A stretch of 64,000 nt of DNA, taken from the NCBI RefSeq assembly GCF_002288925.2, contig NW_022097993.1:14615692-14679691 (forward strand), read 5' to 3'. This document shows positions 34,816-45,930 of the stretch, piece by piece. The translations under genes were made by a program, and so were the position numbers. How positions within the stretch are numbered: position 1 is the stretch's first letter; each line of letters starts with the position of its first letter. The stretch is from Delphinapterus leucas (lineage: Eukaryota; Chordata; Mammalia; Artiodactyla; Monodontidae). The notes below the pieces were generated by a model. The model made no database searches, was not told the DNA's origin, and saw only the letters and a list, made by a program, of their open reading frames with translations.

Positions 34816-37800
34816 CAGGTTCCATCAAGATCCTCAAGTATTTATAGACATGCTAATGTTTGAGAGGTACTGTTTTAAATCACCTTGAGGAAAAAAATGT
34901 TTACCTCATCTCTAACTAAGATGAGGACTAATGAATCTTTTTAATTAGTCAATATACATGGAAATAAGCATGTAAAAAAAAGTTGATTTGATTTGTAAAG
35001 GTGATCTTTCTTTCAACAAACTTTTTTTTTGATAATGTATTTTCAAATTATTAACAAATGAAGAGTTGAAAATACATTCTTATAGTTTATGTATACTTGT
35101 GTTTAAGATGATATAATACTTGGAGTTCACACTGATTTAATAAAGCTTTAAAAGAGATTATACTATTCAAATGACTTATAATTTAGTTTAAAAATATCAT
35201 CTAAAAAATTGTGTTCATAAAATAAGATTGATCATCTCAATGGTGAATCACAAAAATATGGTTAGCTATAATTAGGAAGAAAATTTTAAATATTCCATCT
35301 TGACCATCACACTATCTTTTCCAGCTTTTCATTATTCAGACCAAGTATCATCATGAAAATGAATTCATCAATGTAACAGAGATAAATGAGCCGACACAGA
35401 ACAGACAGAACTATCTTCCGGTTCTTAGGAGGGAAATTGTCTCTTTGCCCTATTATATCAGTGACAAAGATGTCTGGACTTTATGAGCATAGCTTTCCAT
35501 TTAGTCTTCTTAAAATATTGATGACAAAATGATTTAACCTCAAAAGTAGGTTCAAGGAAGTGCTTAGAAAGTACGTCCAAGGTTGAAGACTGAAGATAAA
35601 ACTAATCAAATTATCTAAAAGATTTGGATAGTTGATGCATGCTAAAGGATATTATTAATGTTAATTTGAAAAACTGTAATTTAAATAAAACAATTTAATA
35701 AGTCACAGTATTCATATTTTACATATAAAATACATACTTGGGAAACATCTAGTAGCATAATCAAACATGTACTATCTGATACACATAATGCATTATAGAG
35801 GGTATCCTAGCTTGAGGCCAAACTCTATAAATCTTTCAGATTCAGGCATGTATGGGCATAACTGAGAAATGGTACATTGAGACCTTACAAAGTATACTTT
35901 CATAAAGGATTGATATTCTTTCTGGGAGAAAACTTACTTTAAAGGAAGTTGAACATACATTCAAGGAGTTCATTTCATTATCCTAACCTTGGTTGTCAGA
36001 AGGGAGAGTGATTCTTGGTATAGCAAGGCACCTGCGATTAGTATATGTCACCTGTCTAGCTTATGGAATTATGTTCAGATCATATAGAATGGTCTTTTTG
36101 GAAAGCTGTTTAAGTAGAAAATTAATAAAATACTAAAAGAAAAGCAACAATGTATTGCAACCCATATAACTGAGTGTATTTCAAAAGTATGGGAACCACA
36201 GAACACATTGATAGTTGGGTAGTCAGAAGTTTCCAGGACATTTCCAGTGGAGAATGGTGAGAGACTGTGGTGAAAAGCTAAAGAAAGTTCCTTGTGAGAA
36301 GGAGATCATTATAGTTGCAGTGTCTGAGAGAAAGCTCTGTGGTAGCTGTCTCTACTTGTATATCAGAGCCAGTAAGAAGGGTGGTTGATTGTGTTTGGAT
36401 TGAGGAAGTGTAATGGAAAGTGAATAAAATATAATAATTATTAATAATATGATTAAAATGTGCCCACAGATTGGTTAGAACATTAGAAATATTTTTAATC
36501 ATGCTATTAAGAAATAAACTGATTCCCAGTTCATGAATGAAAAAAGAGTATTAGATTGTTTCTGAGTGGATCACTATTGTTACTCTGGTGGTAGCTGACT
36601 AAAAGGAAACAGAGATAAATTGTCACTTGTACATGCTTGTTATTTATGATCACGTCTCTAGCACACAGCCCTGAACACCCGTAAGCACAGAGACATAAAT
36701 ACAGAGTGAGAAAATCAACAGACAGTACAATTCTCAAGGTAAATGTGAGCTATATCTACACTCTGTGCCTTACTGAAATACATTGAATAAAATGACAGGG
36801 CTCAGATTTTTTTAAATAAAAAATGGCACATTTTTGAAAACCCATGCAAAATATGAGACATCCAGTAGTTTTGGCGTGACCACAGAGAAGGTACAAAAAC
36901 CAGCCCAGTGAATTTCACATTCAGAATGTCAGAGGATAAGTGGTTAAGACAGCATCGTTTTTGTTTTTTCCTCTTAGCCTACCTTCCAAAACTAAAGAGT
37001 TTTCTGCCATTGGCCTGTTGTAACTGAGTAAAGACATGCAAATTTTTTTAAAGTCCTATACTTATACTTAACCTCACAATGAGTTATGAAAACTGCTTGC
37101 TCAAGCCTAAAAGGTAAAAGCTGAAAACTGAGGGACACCATGTATCCACCAAGATTAGCAAATAAAGCTAATGTGTGATAGAAAATGTTTTTCGAAATTG
37201 TATTAAAGCTTCTGGCTCCTTTAGCTCATTTCTCTTACTTTTCACACCATGTTTTACAGCACATCGAAGGCCAGGATTAAACCATTCCCATCAAAAAAAC
37301 AAACTCGCAGTGCCAGATACTTTACGCATACAGAGTATCCCCAAAATAAACATACAAAAATGTAAGAAGTGTATTATACTTCAGAAGAAGAAATTCCCTG
37401 TACTCAGTAAATTAAATGAAAAAACAGACCCTGAAAAAATAATTCCAAATTGAGATACAAGAGAGCTAAAGATAGATGAAATTTAACTCCAATTAACTAA
37501 AGCATTAGCCAAAGCTAATCATATTTTTCATTTTCTTTTAATCTTCAGAAAATAAATAGAAGATAAGATAGGATAGGATCGAAAGCCACATAGAAGTAAC
37601 AAAATTGAATACTCTGTACTGAGAACGCACTCTTTCATATGAGAAAAATCAGATAATATTTTCTAGATAATAAAAAAGAGCATAGAGATTAGGAGGAAGA
37701 GAACATCATCACATACACTTTATTTCTTCAGGTGGGAAAGGCAACCTAAGAAGGAAGGGTCCTAGGAAGTTGACTTGTCATCAAGTGCTTTTTAAACTCC

Positions 37801-38449
37801 TCATGGAATACTCTAATACTGGAGATGCAGTGTTGGTCTCCCTTCAGAGGCCATTCAGAGGTAGTAGTAAAAAGAGCCTATTAGTAAGTGACTCCATGCT
37901 ATTGGATTCATACATAGCCTCCATCTGCCACCATGACTCCTCTGTCCATTATATCAATTCAGAGGTGGATGATTAAGAGACAAAGTCATTTAGTCTATTT
38001 GATTGTTCAGTGCTCCCTTCATGATGGGAACTTTCTGGTCAGAAATAATATGTGATAAAAAAAAATCTCCACTCTTCATGCACATTTCTTTATGTCCATT
38101 GACACACTTCTACTCAGGCCTTTGTGTCTTCAACCTTCCAGATCATTTCTTTCTAGAACACTGATCAGATGATTAGACCATTGGCATTGCCTTGGAACCA
38201 GTATGAATTTTTTCTGCAGACTTTTTTTTTTTCTGAACAAAGTGGATGGCAAACTGTTCTATTTGTAGGGAGGAAGATTTTTTTCTCTTCACTGTCTTAA
38301 AGTCACCCTTGAATGTGGCTACGATGCAGGCTCTGTCCATCTTAACTTTATAATTATATCCATGCACCCATCTCCAGTATTTTCCTCCTTATTCAGCTTG
38401 TTATACAGGACCTTCTGTATGGCATTATGTATGAGCTTGGTTAAGGGTG
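34816..38449. other. unannotated, apparently single-copy sequence with two exon-like islands
   Basis: This is the longest stretch of the window's centre without a recognisable repeat. Two segments look faintly exon-like on the + strand. One is an acceptor-like site at 35321-35324 followed by an open frame to 35486. The other is an acceptor/donor pair enclosing 37260-37361 in a long open frame. Neither is recognised as part of a known protein. Confidence 0.4.
37260..37361 (+). other. exon-like island (102 nt), unproven
   Basis: A pyrimidine-rich tract ('tcatttctcttacttttcac', 37226-37245) and 'ttttacag' (37252-37259) make a good 3' splice-site match, and 'aatgtaagaagt' at 37359-37370 makes a good 5' splice-site match. 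The 102 nt between them are open in one frame, which is part of a longer 92-codon frame to 37453. They are a multiple of three and contain three CpGs in an AT-rich neighbourhood. The translation has no domain I recognise. It may be chance: AT-rich DNA yields such combinations. Confidence 0.25.
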
Positions 38450-38765
38450 TGTATTAGTTTCCTGTGGCAGATGTAACAAATTGCCACAGACTTGGTTCGT
38501 TAAAACAACAGAAGTGTATTCTCTCACTGTTTTGGAGACCAGAAGCCCGAAATCAATTTCACTAGGATGAAAAGAAGTTATAAGCAGGGTTATACTTCCA
38601 GTGGAGGCTCTAGAGGAAACTCTATTCTCTACTCCTTCCAGGTTCTGGTGGCCACTGTTGTTCCTTGACTCAGGGCCACATCACTCCAATATCTGCCTTG
38701 ATGGTCAAACCGCCTTCTCCTACTCTTTGTCGAATCTTTCTCTGCCTTTCTCTTCTAAGGACATG
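38450..38765 (-). mobile_element. MLT1-like LTR remnant
   Basis: The stretch 'gtgtattagtttcctgtggc' and 'gtaacaaattgccacagact' then 'aacagaagtgtattctctca', 'accagaagcccgaaatcaat', 'ttctggtggccactgttgtt' and 'catcactccaatatctgcc' follows the reverse complement of an MLT1-class LTR. The 5' end of the LTR (right side here) is lost before the SINE at 38880. Confidence 0.8.
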
Positions 38766-38879
38766 CTATACACAATATAACAATGTGGTTTCATCTCTTC
38801 ATTTGCTAATAATTGGAATGTATATTACAAAAATACAGTTTATCAAGAGAAAGTTTAACTTTATAAAAACAAAGAATTT
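38766..38879. other. unannotated gap between LTR and SINE
   Basis: Short AT-rich stretch. Nothing is recognised. Confidence 0.4.
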
Positions 38880-39183
38880 GGGCTTCCCTGGTGGTGCAGT
38901 GGTGGAGAATCCTCTTACCAATGCAGGGGACACGGGTTCGATCCCTGGTCTGGGAAGATCCCACATGCCCCAGAGCAACTAAGCCCATGTGCCACACCTA
39001 CTGAGCCTGTGCTCTAGAGCCCGTGTGCCATGACTACTGAAGCCTGTGAGCCTAGAGCTCATGCTCTGCAACAAGATAAGCCACCACAATGAGAAGCCCA
39101 CGCACCACTCGTCTCAACTAGAGAAAAGCCCACGTGCAGCAACGAAGACCCAATGCAGCCAAAAATAAATAAAAATAAATAAA
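38880..39183 (+). mobile_element. CHR-type SINE, long form
   Basis: The head 'gggcttccctggtggtgcag' begins at 38880, with the B-box-like 'gggttcgatccc' at about 38934-38945, and the (AAAT)n tail is at 39160-39183. I could not place an unambiguous target-site duplication, so the insertion is probably old or the flank has decayed. Confidence 0.93.
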
Positions 39184-39907
39184 TTTTATTACATGCTCCT
39201 TTACACATATGCTCACCAGTTCGATAAATTTGTCAGCCCTGTTCTTAGTCAGAAGTGAGGTAGACAATTTTATATAACAGCATAGAAAGTACAAGATGAA
39301 AAATAATTATAAAAATTAGACTAGTTTTCTAGGAGCAGAATTATGTGTGCTTTATTCAATAATTGCTTATTGAGAATCTGCTACTAAAGAAAGGTAAAGT
39401 TTTAAGTACAAGAACATACAAAGGTGAATAACGTACATATATCACTTGCTTTTAAATAATTTATTGGAATTGATTATATATCAGGGAGTAATGAGTAATA
39501 AAAAATGGTTCCTGATGCTTTGAATGATCCTGAGCACTATAATTTTTAAGCAGACAACCAAATCACCACTATAAAATAGAAATTAAGCAGTGAATTTCTT
39601 TCTAAGCACATGCTATATACTTAGTATTATACCAGCTATGTTAAAATCTTAATCATACATATATCCTAACTTTGACATTATTAGGACCTCTGCTTACCTC
39701 ACAGGACACTCCCTCTCAACAGTAGTTCTGTGCTTAGTGACCAAAATAGTGTATGCATGTGCATGTGTGTGCATGTGTATGTGTGTGTAAAGAGAGAAAA
39801 AGAATAAAAGACAATGTCAGGGAGTCTTAGAAAACTTAAAACAATTTTTAAACCTACTATTTATTATAAAAAGCAAACAAACTGGTAAACTGTTAGTCCT
39901 CTGAATT
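39184..39907. other. unannotated sequence with a possible L2 trace and TG-rich patch
   Basis: A faint L2-like segment may lie at 39350-39430 ('tcaataattgcttattgaga'). A TG-rich patch occupies 39750-39788. Otherwise nothing is recognised. Confidence 0.35.
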
Positions 39908-40154
39908 AAGATATGATCTTTTATTTATTTATTTATTTATTTTTTGCGGTGCGTGGGCCTCTCACTGTTGTGGCCTCTCCCGTTGCGGAGCACAGGCTCC
40001 GGACGCACAGGCTCAGTGGCCATGGCTCACAGGCCTAGCCGCTCTGCAGCATGTGGGATCTTCCCGGACCGGGACACAAACCCGTGTCCCCTGCATTGGC
40101 AGGTGGACTCTCAACCACTGCGCCACCAGGGAAGCCACAAGATGTGATCTTTTA
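39908..40154 (-). mobile_element. CHR-type SINE, short form, with target-site duplication
   Basis: The minus-strand copy has a (TTTA)n tail at 39920-39941, and the complement of the head is at about 40123-40138. The flanks 'aagatatgatctttta' (39908-39923) and 'aagatgtgatctttta' (40139-40154) form a 16-bp duplication with one mismatch. Confidence 0.97.
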
Positions 40155-41046
40155 ATTCCTGTTTATTTGGTCATTATTTAAAATATTTTAAATATGAAAA
40201 TAACTTCAATAATATATAAGAAATTGTATTAGAAAAAATGTTATCCAAATAGTTATTAATCCAATTATTATAAATGCAAATAGTTATTAATCACTTGTGA
40301 TGGTATGCAACTTGGCAATAACTCAAAAATACTTTATATTTTTGTCTCAAAAACCCAATCATAGTTTTGCTGTTTTTGACTGGGGTGTATTTAAAACCAA
40401 ACATATGAAATGATTCATAATCCCAATAAGTATAGTGCTGTAAGTTTAATGCATTCTTTATATTGCTAGCCACTTCCCACCAAGGAGAATGAAAGAGAAA
40501 GACAATGAATTATTTTAATTTTTAGTTGACAGTGATGTATACTGCATGTTAAGCATTTAATATTGCTTCAGGGATATTTGACATATATTTCAGGTAGTTA
40601 CCAAGATCTGTTTATTGCTGGTTGAATTCATTTGTTCACTTATCATTTATTGAACAATTTCTGACACCACAGCACTTGGAGAAGCCAATCAAGCATTGAA
40701 TTAAAGAAAATGCTACATTGTGTACCTCTTAATAACGGGTAATAAAGAAACAAAGAAATTCTCTAAGTTTTATTCTATATATCTGGCAAGAACATAACAG
40801 AAATTATTTTCATAATATTCACTAAGGATGGGGTTGCTCTAAGGGTTTTGATTACGTGATTTCCATTTGTGTATTTTGAAGCCATATGTGTAAGGGACAT
40901 TTCCTACAGCATAAAAAGCACACAATTAATATATTTATAATTAATCTTAATTGAAAGGGTATTATGTACCTGATAGATGCTTAATATTTCACGTGTTATC
41001 ACTAACATTTGCAGCAACTTTACACAACAGATATTATCATGCATAT
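40155..41046. other. unannotated sequence
   Basis: AT-rich DNA. A weak L2-like patch at about 40625-40680 ('cacttatcatttattgaaca') cannot be called. Confidence 0.35.
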
Positions 41047-41277
41047 TTAATACTTTGTTTTTGTTTTGTTTTTTTGCGGTATGCAGGCCTCTCACTGTTG
41101 TGGTCTCTCCCGTTGCGGAGCACAGGCTCCGGACACGCAGGCTCAGCGGCCATGGCTCACGGGCCCAGCCGCTCCGAAGCACGTGGGATCCTCCCGGACC
41201 GGGGCACGAACCCGTGTCCCCTGCATCGGCAGGCGGACTCTCAACCACTGCGCCACCAGGGAAGCCCTTAATACTTT
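41047..41277 (-). mobile_element. CHR-type SINE, short form, near consensus
   Basis: The minus-strand SINE keeps many CpGs (for example 'ttgcggagca', 'cggaccggggcacga'), which suggests little decay. The duplication 'ttaatacttt' is perfect at 41047-41056 and 41268-41277. The overlapping frames of about 100 codons through it are SINE translations. Confidence 0.97.
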
Positions 41278-42179
41278 TATTTAAAAAAGGTCCAAGATAA
41301 ACAAATTTCCAAAACTTGTATATATTTCACTGCTGGAGATAGGATTTAAACATAGGCCTAGGGACAAAGCTTATGTTATTGCTATTATCCATACAGCTTC
41401 CAGCATGATGAAGATTGCATGTATAATTGTGTTTGTATGTGTGTGTACATATAAACAAATAATGTTTTAAACTAATTCCTTCCAGATTGAATATCTGAAA
41501 GAATAGCTCAAAGAAAGCAAACATTGATCTATGAAATATGCTGTTTATTTCAAATGTGCATTAGAAATCCAAAGTTTAGTCCTGTTACAGATTAATTAAA
41601 ATAGCAAGAAAAAATATTGAAATTCTTTTGTACTTACATGTTGATTTTTTGTATTTATTATGAAATAAACTTTTCCTAGTGAATTAACCAGATTTGTTTA
41701 TGATTGAGGATAATTGATTTTATAATATGCACAATTCTACATATTTATTAAGCGTTTATGCTAAAATCTATCAATGACATGCCATTGAGTCTGTATTCAT
41801 ATATTTGTTCTCATTAAGTTATATACGTATGCTTTCTTTTCATTTTATCTTTTTAAAATTAGTTTTTAAATCATATTTTCTCAGATTAGATTTGTTAAAA
41901 TTTTACGAAACTTAAAAAAATTCATCTTTGAAACAAAATAAGAAACTCAAAAATAAAGCTTCAATATTTCAGAATTAATGGATAGCAATTTGATATGATA
42001 GCTGCTGCTCCCAATGAATATATATATATATATATATAGTAAACTATGTAAATATATAAAACAAAAATCAACACAAACTCAGTGTGTTAGCAACCACCTT
42101 GTTCATTGACATTAAGGCAGGATCATGGTGGCTAATCCAAATCACGAACATCTTTCTTCTCCATTTTTCTGAAAGTCTG
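41278..42179. other. unannotated sequence with a short TA run
   Basis: A (TA)n run occupies 42017-42039. No gene or repeat family is recognised. Confidence 0.4.
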
Positions 42180-42560
42180 ATACTGGCTTCTTTGTGTTTC
42201 TTGCAATCTCCAAGTATTCTCCAGTCTCAGGACTTAGGGATTTGCTACCTTCTCTGACTGACACATTCTTATCTTGGATTTCCACGTAACTTGTTTCCTT
42301 ATTTACCTCAGTTTCCTGCTTGTGCTACCTTTTAAGAGACTGTAACAAACCCCTTCCCAACTCTCTCCAGGATGCTCTATTACTCTCAGTCTTTTTTTAT
42401 CATAGCACATGTAACTACATGACATATTACATATTTATATTTTCATTGTTTTACTGTCCAGTTCCCAGTTGCTTAAAGCAGGTATTCTACTGTGTAGTCA
42501 CTGCTACATAGCCAATGTCTTCCATAGTGTCTAGTTCATAGTACAAAGCCATTATATATT
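42180..42560 (+). mobile_element. L2 (LINE2) 3' remnant
   Basis: The order 'atcatagcacatgtaactac' then 'tgacatatta', 'tgttttactgtcc', and near the end 'agtgtctagttcatagtaca' mirrors the L2 3' region ('catagcacttatcaccatctgac', 'agtgcctggcacatagtagg'). It is a diverged relic in sense orientation. Confidence 0.6.
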
Positions 42561-43793
42561 TTTAATTAAATAATTAATTGCCTACATATATTCTAATTTT
42601 TTAATTTCACCACTTGTACTTATTAACTTCTGAAGATTTCAATTCTCCCAAAATGAGGTATTTTTGTAAATAATACCTAATTGTGATGCATGCAGAATTT
42701 ATCAAAATATAACATACACACAATGTGTTAATTTCCAAGCCTTTGTGGCTTTAAAAGTAACCTTGTCTTTTTCATTTTTGAAAACTTGATGTAAAACTAG
42801 AGAATTAGATGCAGTATTTTCCATAGCATAAAAACAAGTTTATTCTGATTACATTTTTCTTTCAGATCACCTTCAAACAAATTGATTTTTTATTCTCTTT
42901 TAAAATATGAAGGATATCTTCCTAATTGCATCATTATTTTATTTTGGCACACTAATGAAATATTTATTTTAGTGACTTTTAAGTAACGCTAACTTGATAA
43001 TGATTTACATTAAATTAACTTTCTTAAAAAATGATTATTTTTTATATTTTAGTTGTAAATTACCAATGAATATATAAATGCTTCACACGAGTGACACTTC
43101 ATTGATTTAGAAGAGAAAATTATGGATCATTATAAGTTTAGAGATACAAATTTTCAGTTTCCTCGTAATTGTGTAATTACTGTTTATATTTAAGAGAAAA
43201 AAAATTCTACTTTAAATTGTTAATAATTTATTCTGTTGCTCTAACTTTAAGTTTTTATATTTGAGCTGACAATGTATCTCATTTTATCTGATGTATTTTC
43301 CTATTCTCTTCTATCAGAATGTTTGGAAAACAACAGGAGTTACAGGGAAGCACAGTTCAGATGACAGAGTCCATGATATGAAAGAAGCATAATGTCCAAC
43401 CCAGTTCTTAGGATACTGACCATAGGAAAAGCTTTCAAACCTCATAGCCAGGCTTTTTCTCCTCTGCTGAATCCTGACAGTAGAGACATTAGGTTCTGAC
43501 TTGATGATACTATAGTCGGAAGACAAATAGAATCGTTTAGAATGTATCTTGTAGAATATCAGGTTGTGATTTATAATGAATAAGGTTAGTAAGTTTTCAG
43601 TTAAATTTCCATTCTAAATTGTATTACCAAATATCAGAACAGATTGCATGGCCCAGATTTTGAAGGAATTATGTGTTACTGATTATATACTTACTGGCAC
43701 ATATTTTTATATGTAAACCTTGCTAAGTAAATGATATTTAAAAACATTTTAAGGCATTTTGGTATTTCTTTGTAACAGTGGAGTTTGTTAAGT
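42561..43793. other. unannotated AT-rich sequence
   Basis: I recognise nothing here. The 70-codon minus-strand frame at 43314-43526 has no recognisable domain. Confidence 0.4.
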
Positions 43794-43905
43794 ATATATA
43801 TATGTATATATATATATATATATAGGTAGATAGATAGATAGAGAGAAAGAGAGACAGAGACAGAGACGGAGACACAGAGAGACAGAAAGACAGGCAGGTA
43901 GGCAG
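43794..43905. repeat. compound microsatellite (TA)n-(GATA)n-(GA/CAGA)n
   Basis: A TA array (43794-43825) passes into 'gatagatagatagagag' and then a purine-rich GACAGA/GAGA array ending in 'caggcaggtaggcag'. The three units probably arose by successive expansion at one locus. Confidence 0.92.
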
Positions 43906-44359
43906 AAAACATATTGATGAAGAGAGAAGGGAATTTAGTACACATAGAATATCCTGGCTAGAAAGTCAAATATTTAGTGGAAGATATTTTGAAAGTTTTG
44001 TGACAAACACAGCAAAGAATATGGAGTTGTAAAGAGAGAAGTCAAGAATAAATGACAGAAAAATTTTTTGATACAGTACCCTCTTTTTCCTTTCTATAAC
44101 AATATGGGAGGTGATGGCACTGTTAGCTAAGATAAGCAAAGTTACCTCATTTTACTTTATTTTACAGCTCTAAGTGTAAAGCTTGAGCAATTTCATGTAT
44201 CTTAAAGACTAGCTAAAGTGAAAAGAATCATCAAAATCATTGTGTAATTTAGCTGTGTGTAGAACCCTTTGTCACTTGTTTTTTTAAGAGGTGCAAGGGC
44301 ACTTTACAAATCTATTTATGGATTCTGATTATCAAGGGCTATGACATGAATTTGAGTTT
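43906..44359. other. unannotated sequence
   Basis: Nothing is recognised. Confidence 0.4.
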
Positions 44360-44586
44360 AAAGACAGTTTTGTTTTGTTTTTTGTGGTACGCGGGCCTTT
44401 CACTGTTTTGGCCTCTCCCTCTGTGGAGCACACGCTCTGGACGCGCAGGCTCAGTGGCCATGGCTCACGGGCCCAGCCACTCCACGGCATGTGGGATCTT
44501 CCCGGACCGGGGCATGAACCCGTGTCCCCTGCATCGGCAGGTGGACTCTCAACCACTGCGCCACCAGGGAAGCCCAAAGACAGCTT
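44360..44586 (-). mobile_element. CHR-type SINE, short form, with target-site duplication
   Basis: The minus-strand copy is CpG-rich ('acgcgggcc', 'cccggaccggggc'). The flanks 'aaagacagttt' (44360-44370) and 'aaagacagctt' (44576-44586) differ at one position. It is the third short-form copy within 5 kb, all on the minus strand. Confidence 0.97.
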
Positions 44587-45474
44587 TCTTAATATACATA
44601 TTGGTCATGCCCTCCATCATTATGGGGCGCAAGTCACGAGAATAAGGAATTCCATCAAGCAAAGTTTTATGTTATCCCAAAGAACAAATGCATTTTCCGT
44701 GTTCTGAACAGAGAGTGTGACTTCAGAATTTGGAGAAAAGCATTTTTAAAAATTAATTTTGCAAATTAATACAATACAACTACCTACAGAAATTTAAATA
44801 CACAAACCAGGTGTATTCTACTTAGTGAAAATTAATTAATTTAAGTCATTAACAAGCATACACTGTTAAATGATTATGCCTTTCCAGTATGTAGCATAGG
44901 TCCAAGATTTCCTAGAAGAAACATATTTTGTACTGCAGCCTGTGTTTCAACACCTCTCCACAAAAGTGCTTTCCAGCTCAGGTTATATTGTGTGTTGATA
45001 TATTCTTTATTGAGGTTCACAGGAATGAGAGAAATGAAGAAAGGGTGGAAGGACTGTTATCACCAAAAAACTGGTTAGATGTGGGTCCTGTTCCAGATCA
45101 TAAATTATTTGCCTGACAAATCTTAGGAATTTAGTTTTGGAAAATTATCTTGGATTCCAGAAGACAATATTCTTGGAGATATGGACATTGTATATCCAAA
45201 CTGCACTTAAAGACCTGCCTGATTCACAGCCTATTCTTCCCTGGAAAGCCATGTAAACTGAATATCTTACTTCATTATTGTAAGGCAATCTCAATCCACC
45301 TATCTTTGTGTGGATTTTTTGATGTGTATAATATCTTAGTAAAAATATGCATTATTTTATAAATGAAGATAGTGCATGCTCAAAATGTTTATACTGAGTA
45401 TATGGGGTACATTGAGTACAATACAGATAGTATCTAATCAGGAAAGAGAAACACTTAATACTTAAAGGGATTTC
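44587..45474. other. unannotated sequence
   Basis: Nothing is recognised. Two 60-70-codon frames (44928-45116, 45150-45362) have no domain. Confidence 0.4.
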
Positions 45475-45930
45475 TTTTTTTTTTTTTGAGCAAAGAAAGG
45501 TTTAGTGCAGGGCAAGCAAAGAGAATGGTGGCTTGTGCTCAAAAGTCCTAAACTCCCTGAAGATTTTTGTGGATTTTAAAGGAAAAATTTGGGGTAAGGG
45601 CTGCAGGGTGTGTGACTTTCTTCTGATTGGCTGGTGGTAAGGTAACAGGGCAATGCTCCAAGAATCTTGTGTTGAAGTTACCATCCTCCACCTGGGTGGG
45701 GCCCTTAGTTGCTTCTGATGGAGCCAGGCCTTGATTCTTTCCAAGTGCTTCCAGGGTCCTCGTTCTCCCCAGACCCCTACCCACATGGCTCCTGTTGGTG
45801 CCAGTCTACATGGGACTTTGGGAATCTCCTCTGCCTGGGGAGAACTTCCAATAGCAGGTGCAGGTGATGCATACTCTTCCTTAGCAGGTGGCAGCCCTCT
45901 GACTCCTACAGGCATTTTGCTCTTACAAGT
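45475..45930 (-). mobile_element. class-I-like LTR relic with an abutting poly(T)
   Basis: On the minus strand the sequence contains a 'ccaatcagaag' box at about 45624-45634. A weakened polyadenylation signal (A-C-T-A-A-A, complement at 45501-45506) is followed by 'cctttctttgctc' and then directly by 13 A's (T run at 45477-45489). The block order matches a widespread mammalian ERV LTR of the 'aataaacctttctttgct' type. The 137-codon minus-strand frame through it (45502-45915) is LTR sequence, not a gene. Confidence 0.6.

Noticed and set aside
40904..41300. Four overlapping open frames of 70-115 codons on both strands
   Set aside because: They are translations of a single CpG-rich short-form CHR SINE.
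45502..45915. 137-codon minus-strand open frame
   Set aside because: It falls inside an LTR-like repeat, and its composition reflects non-coding LTR sequence.
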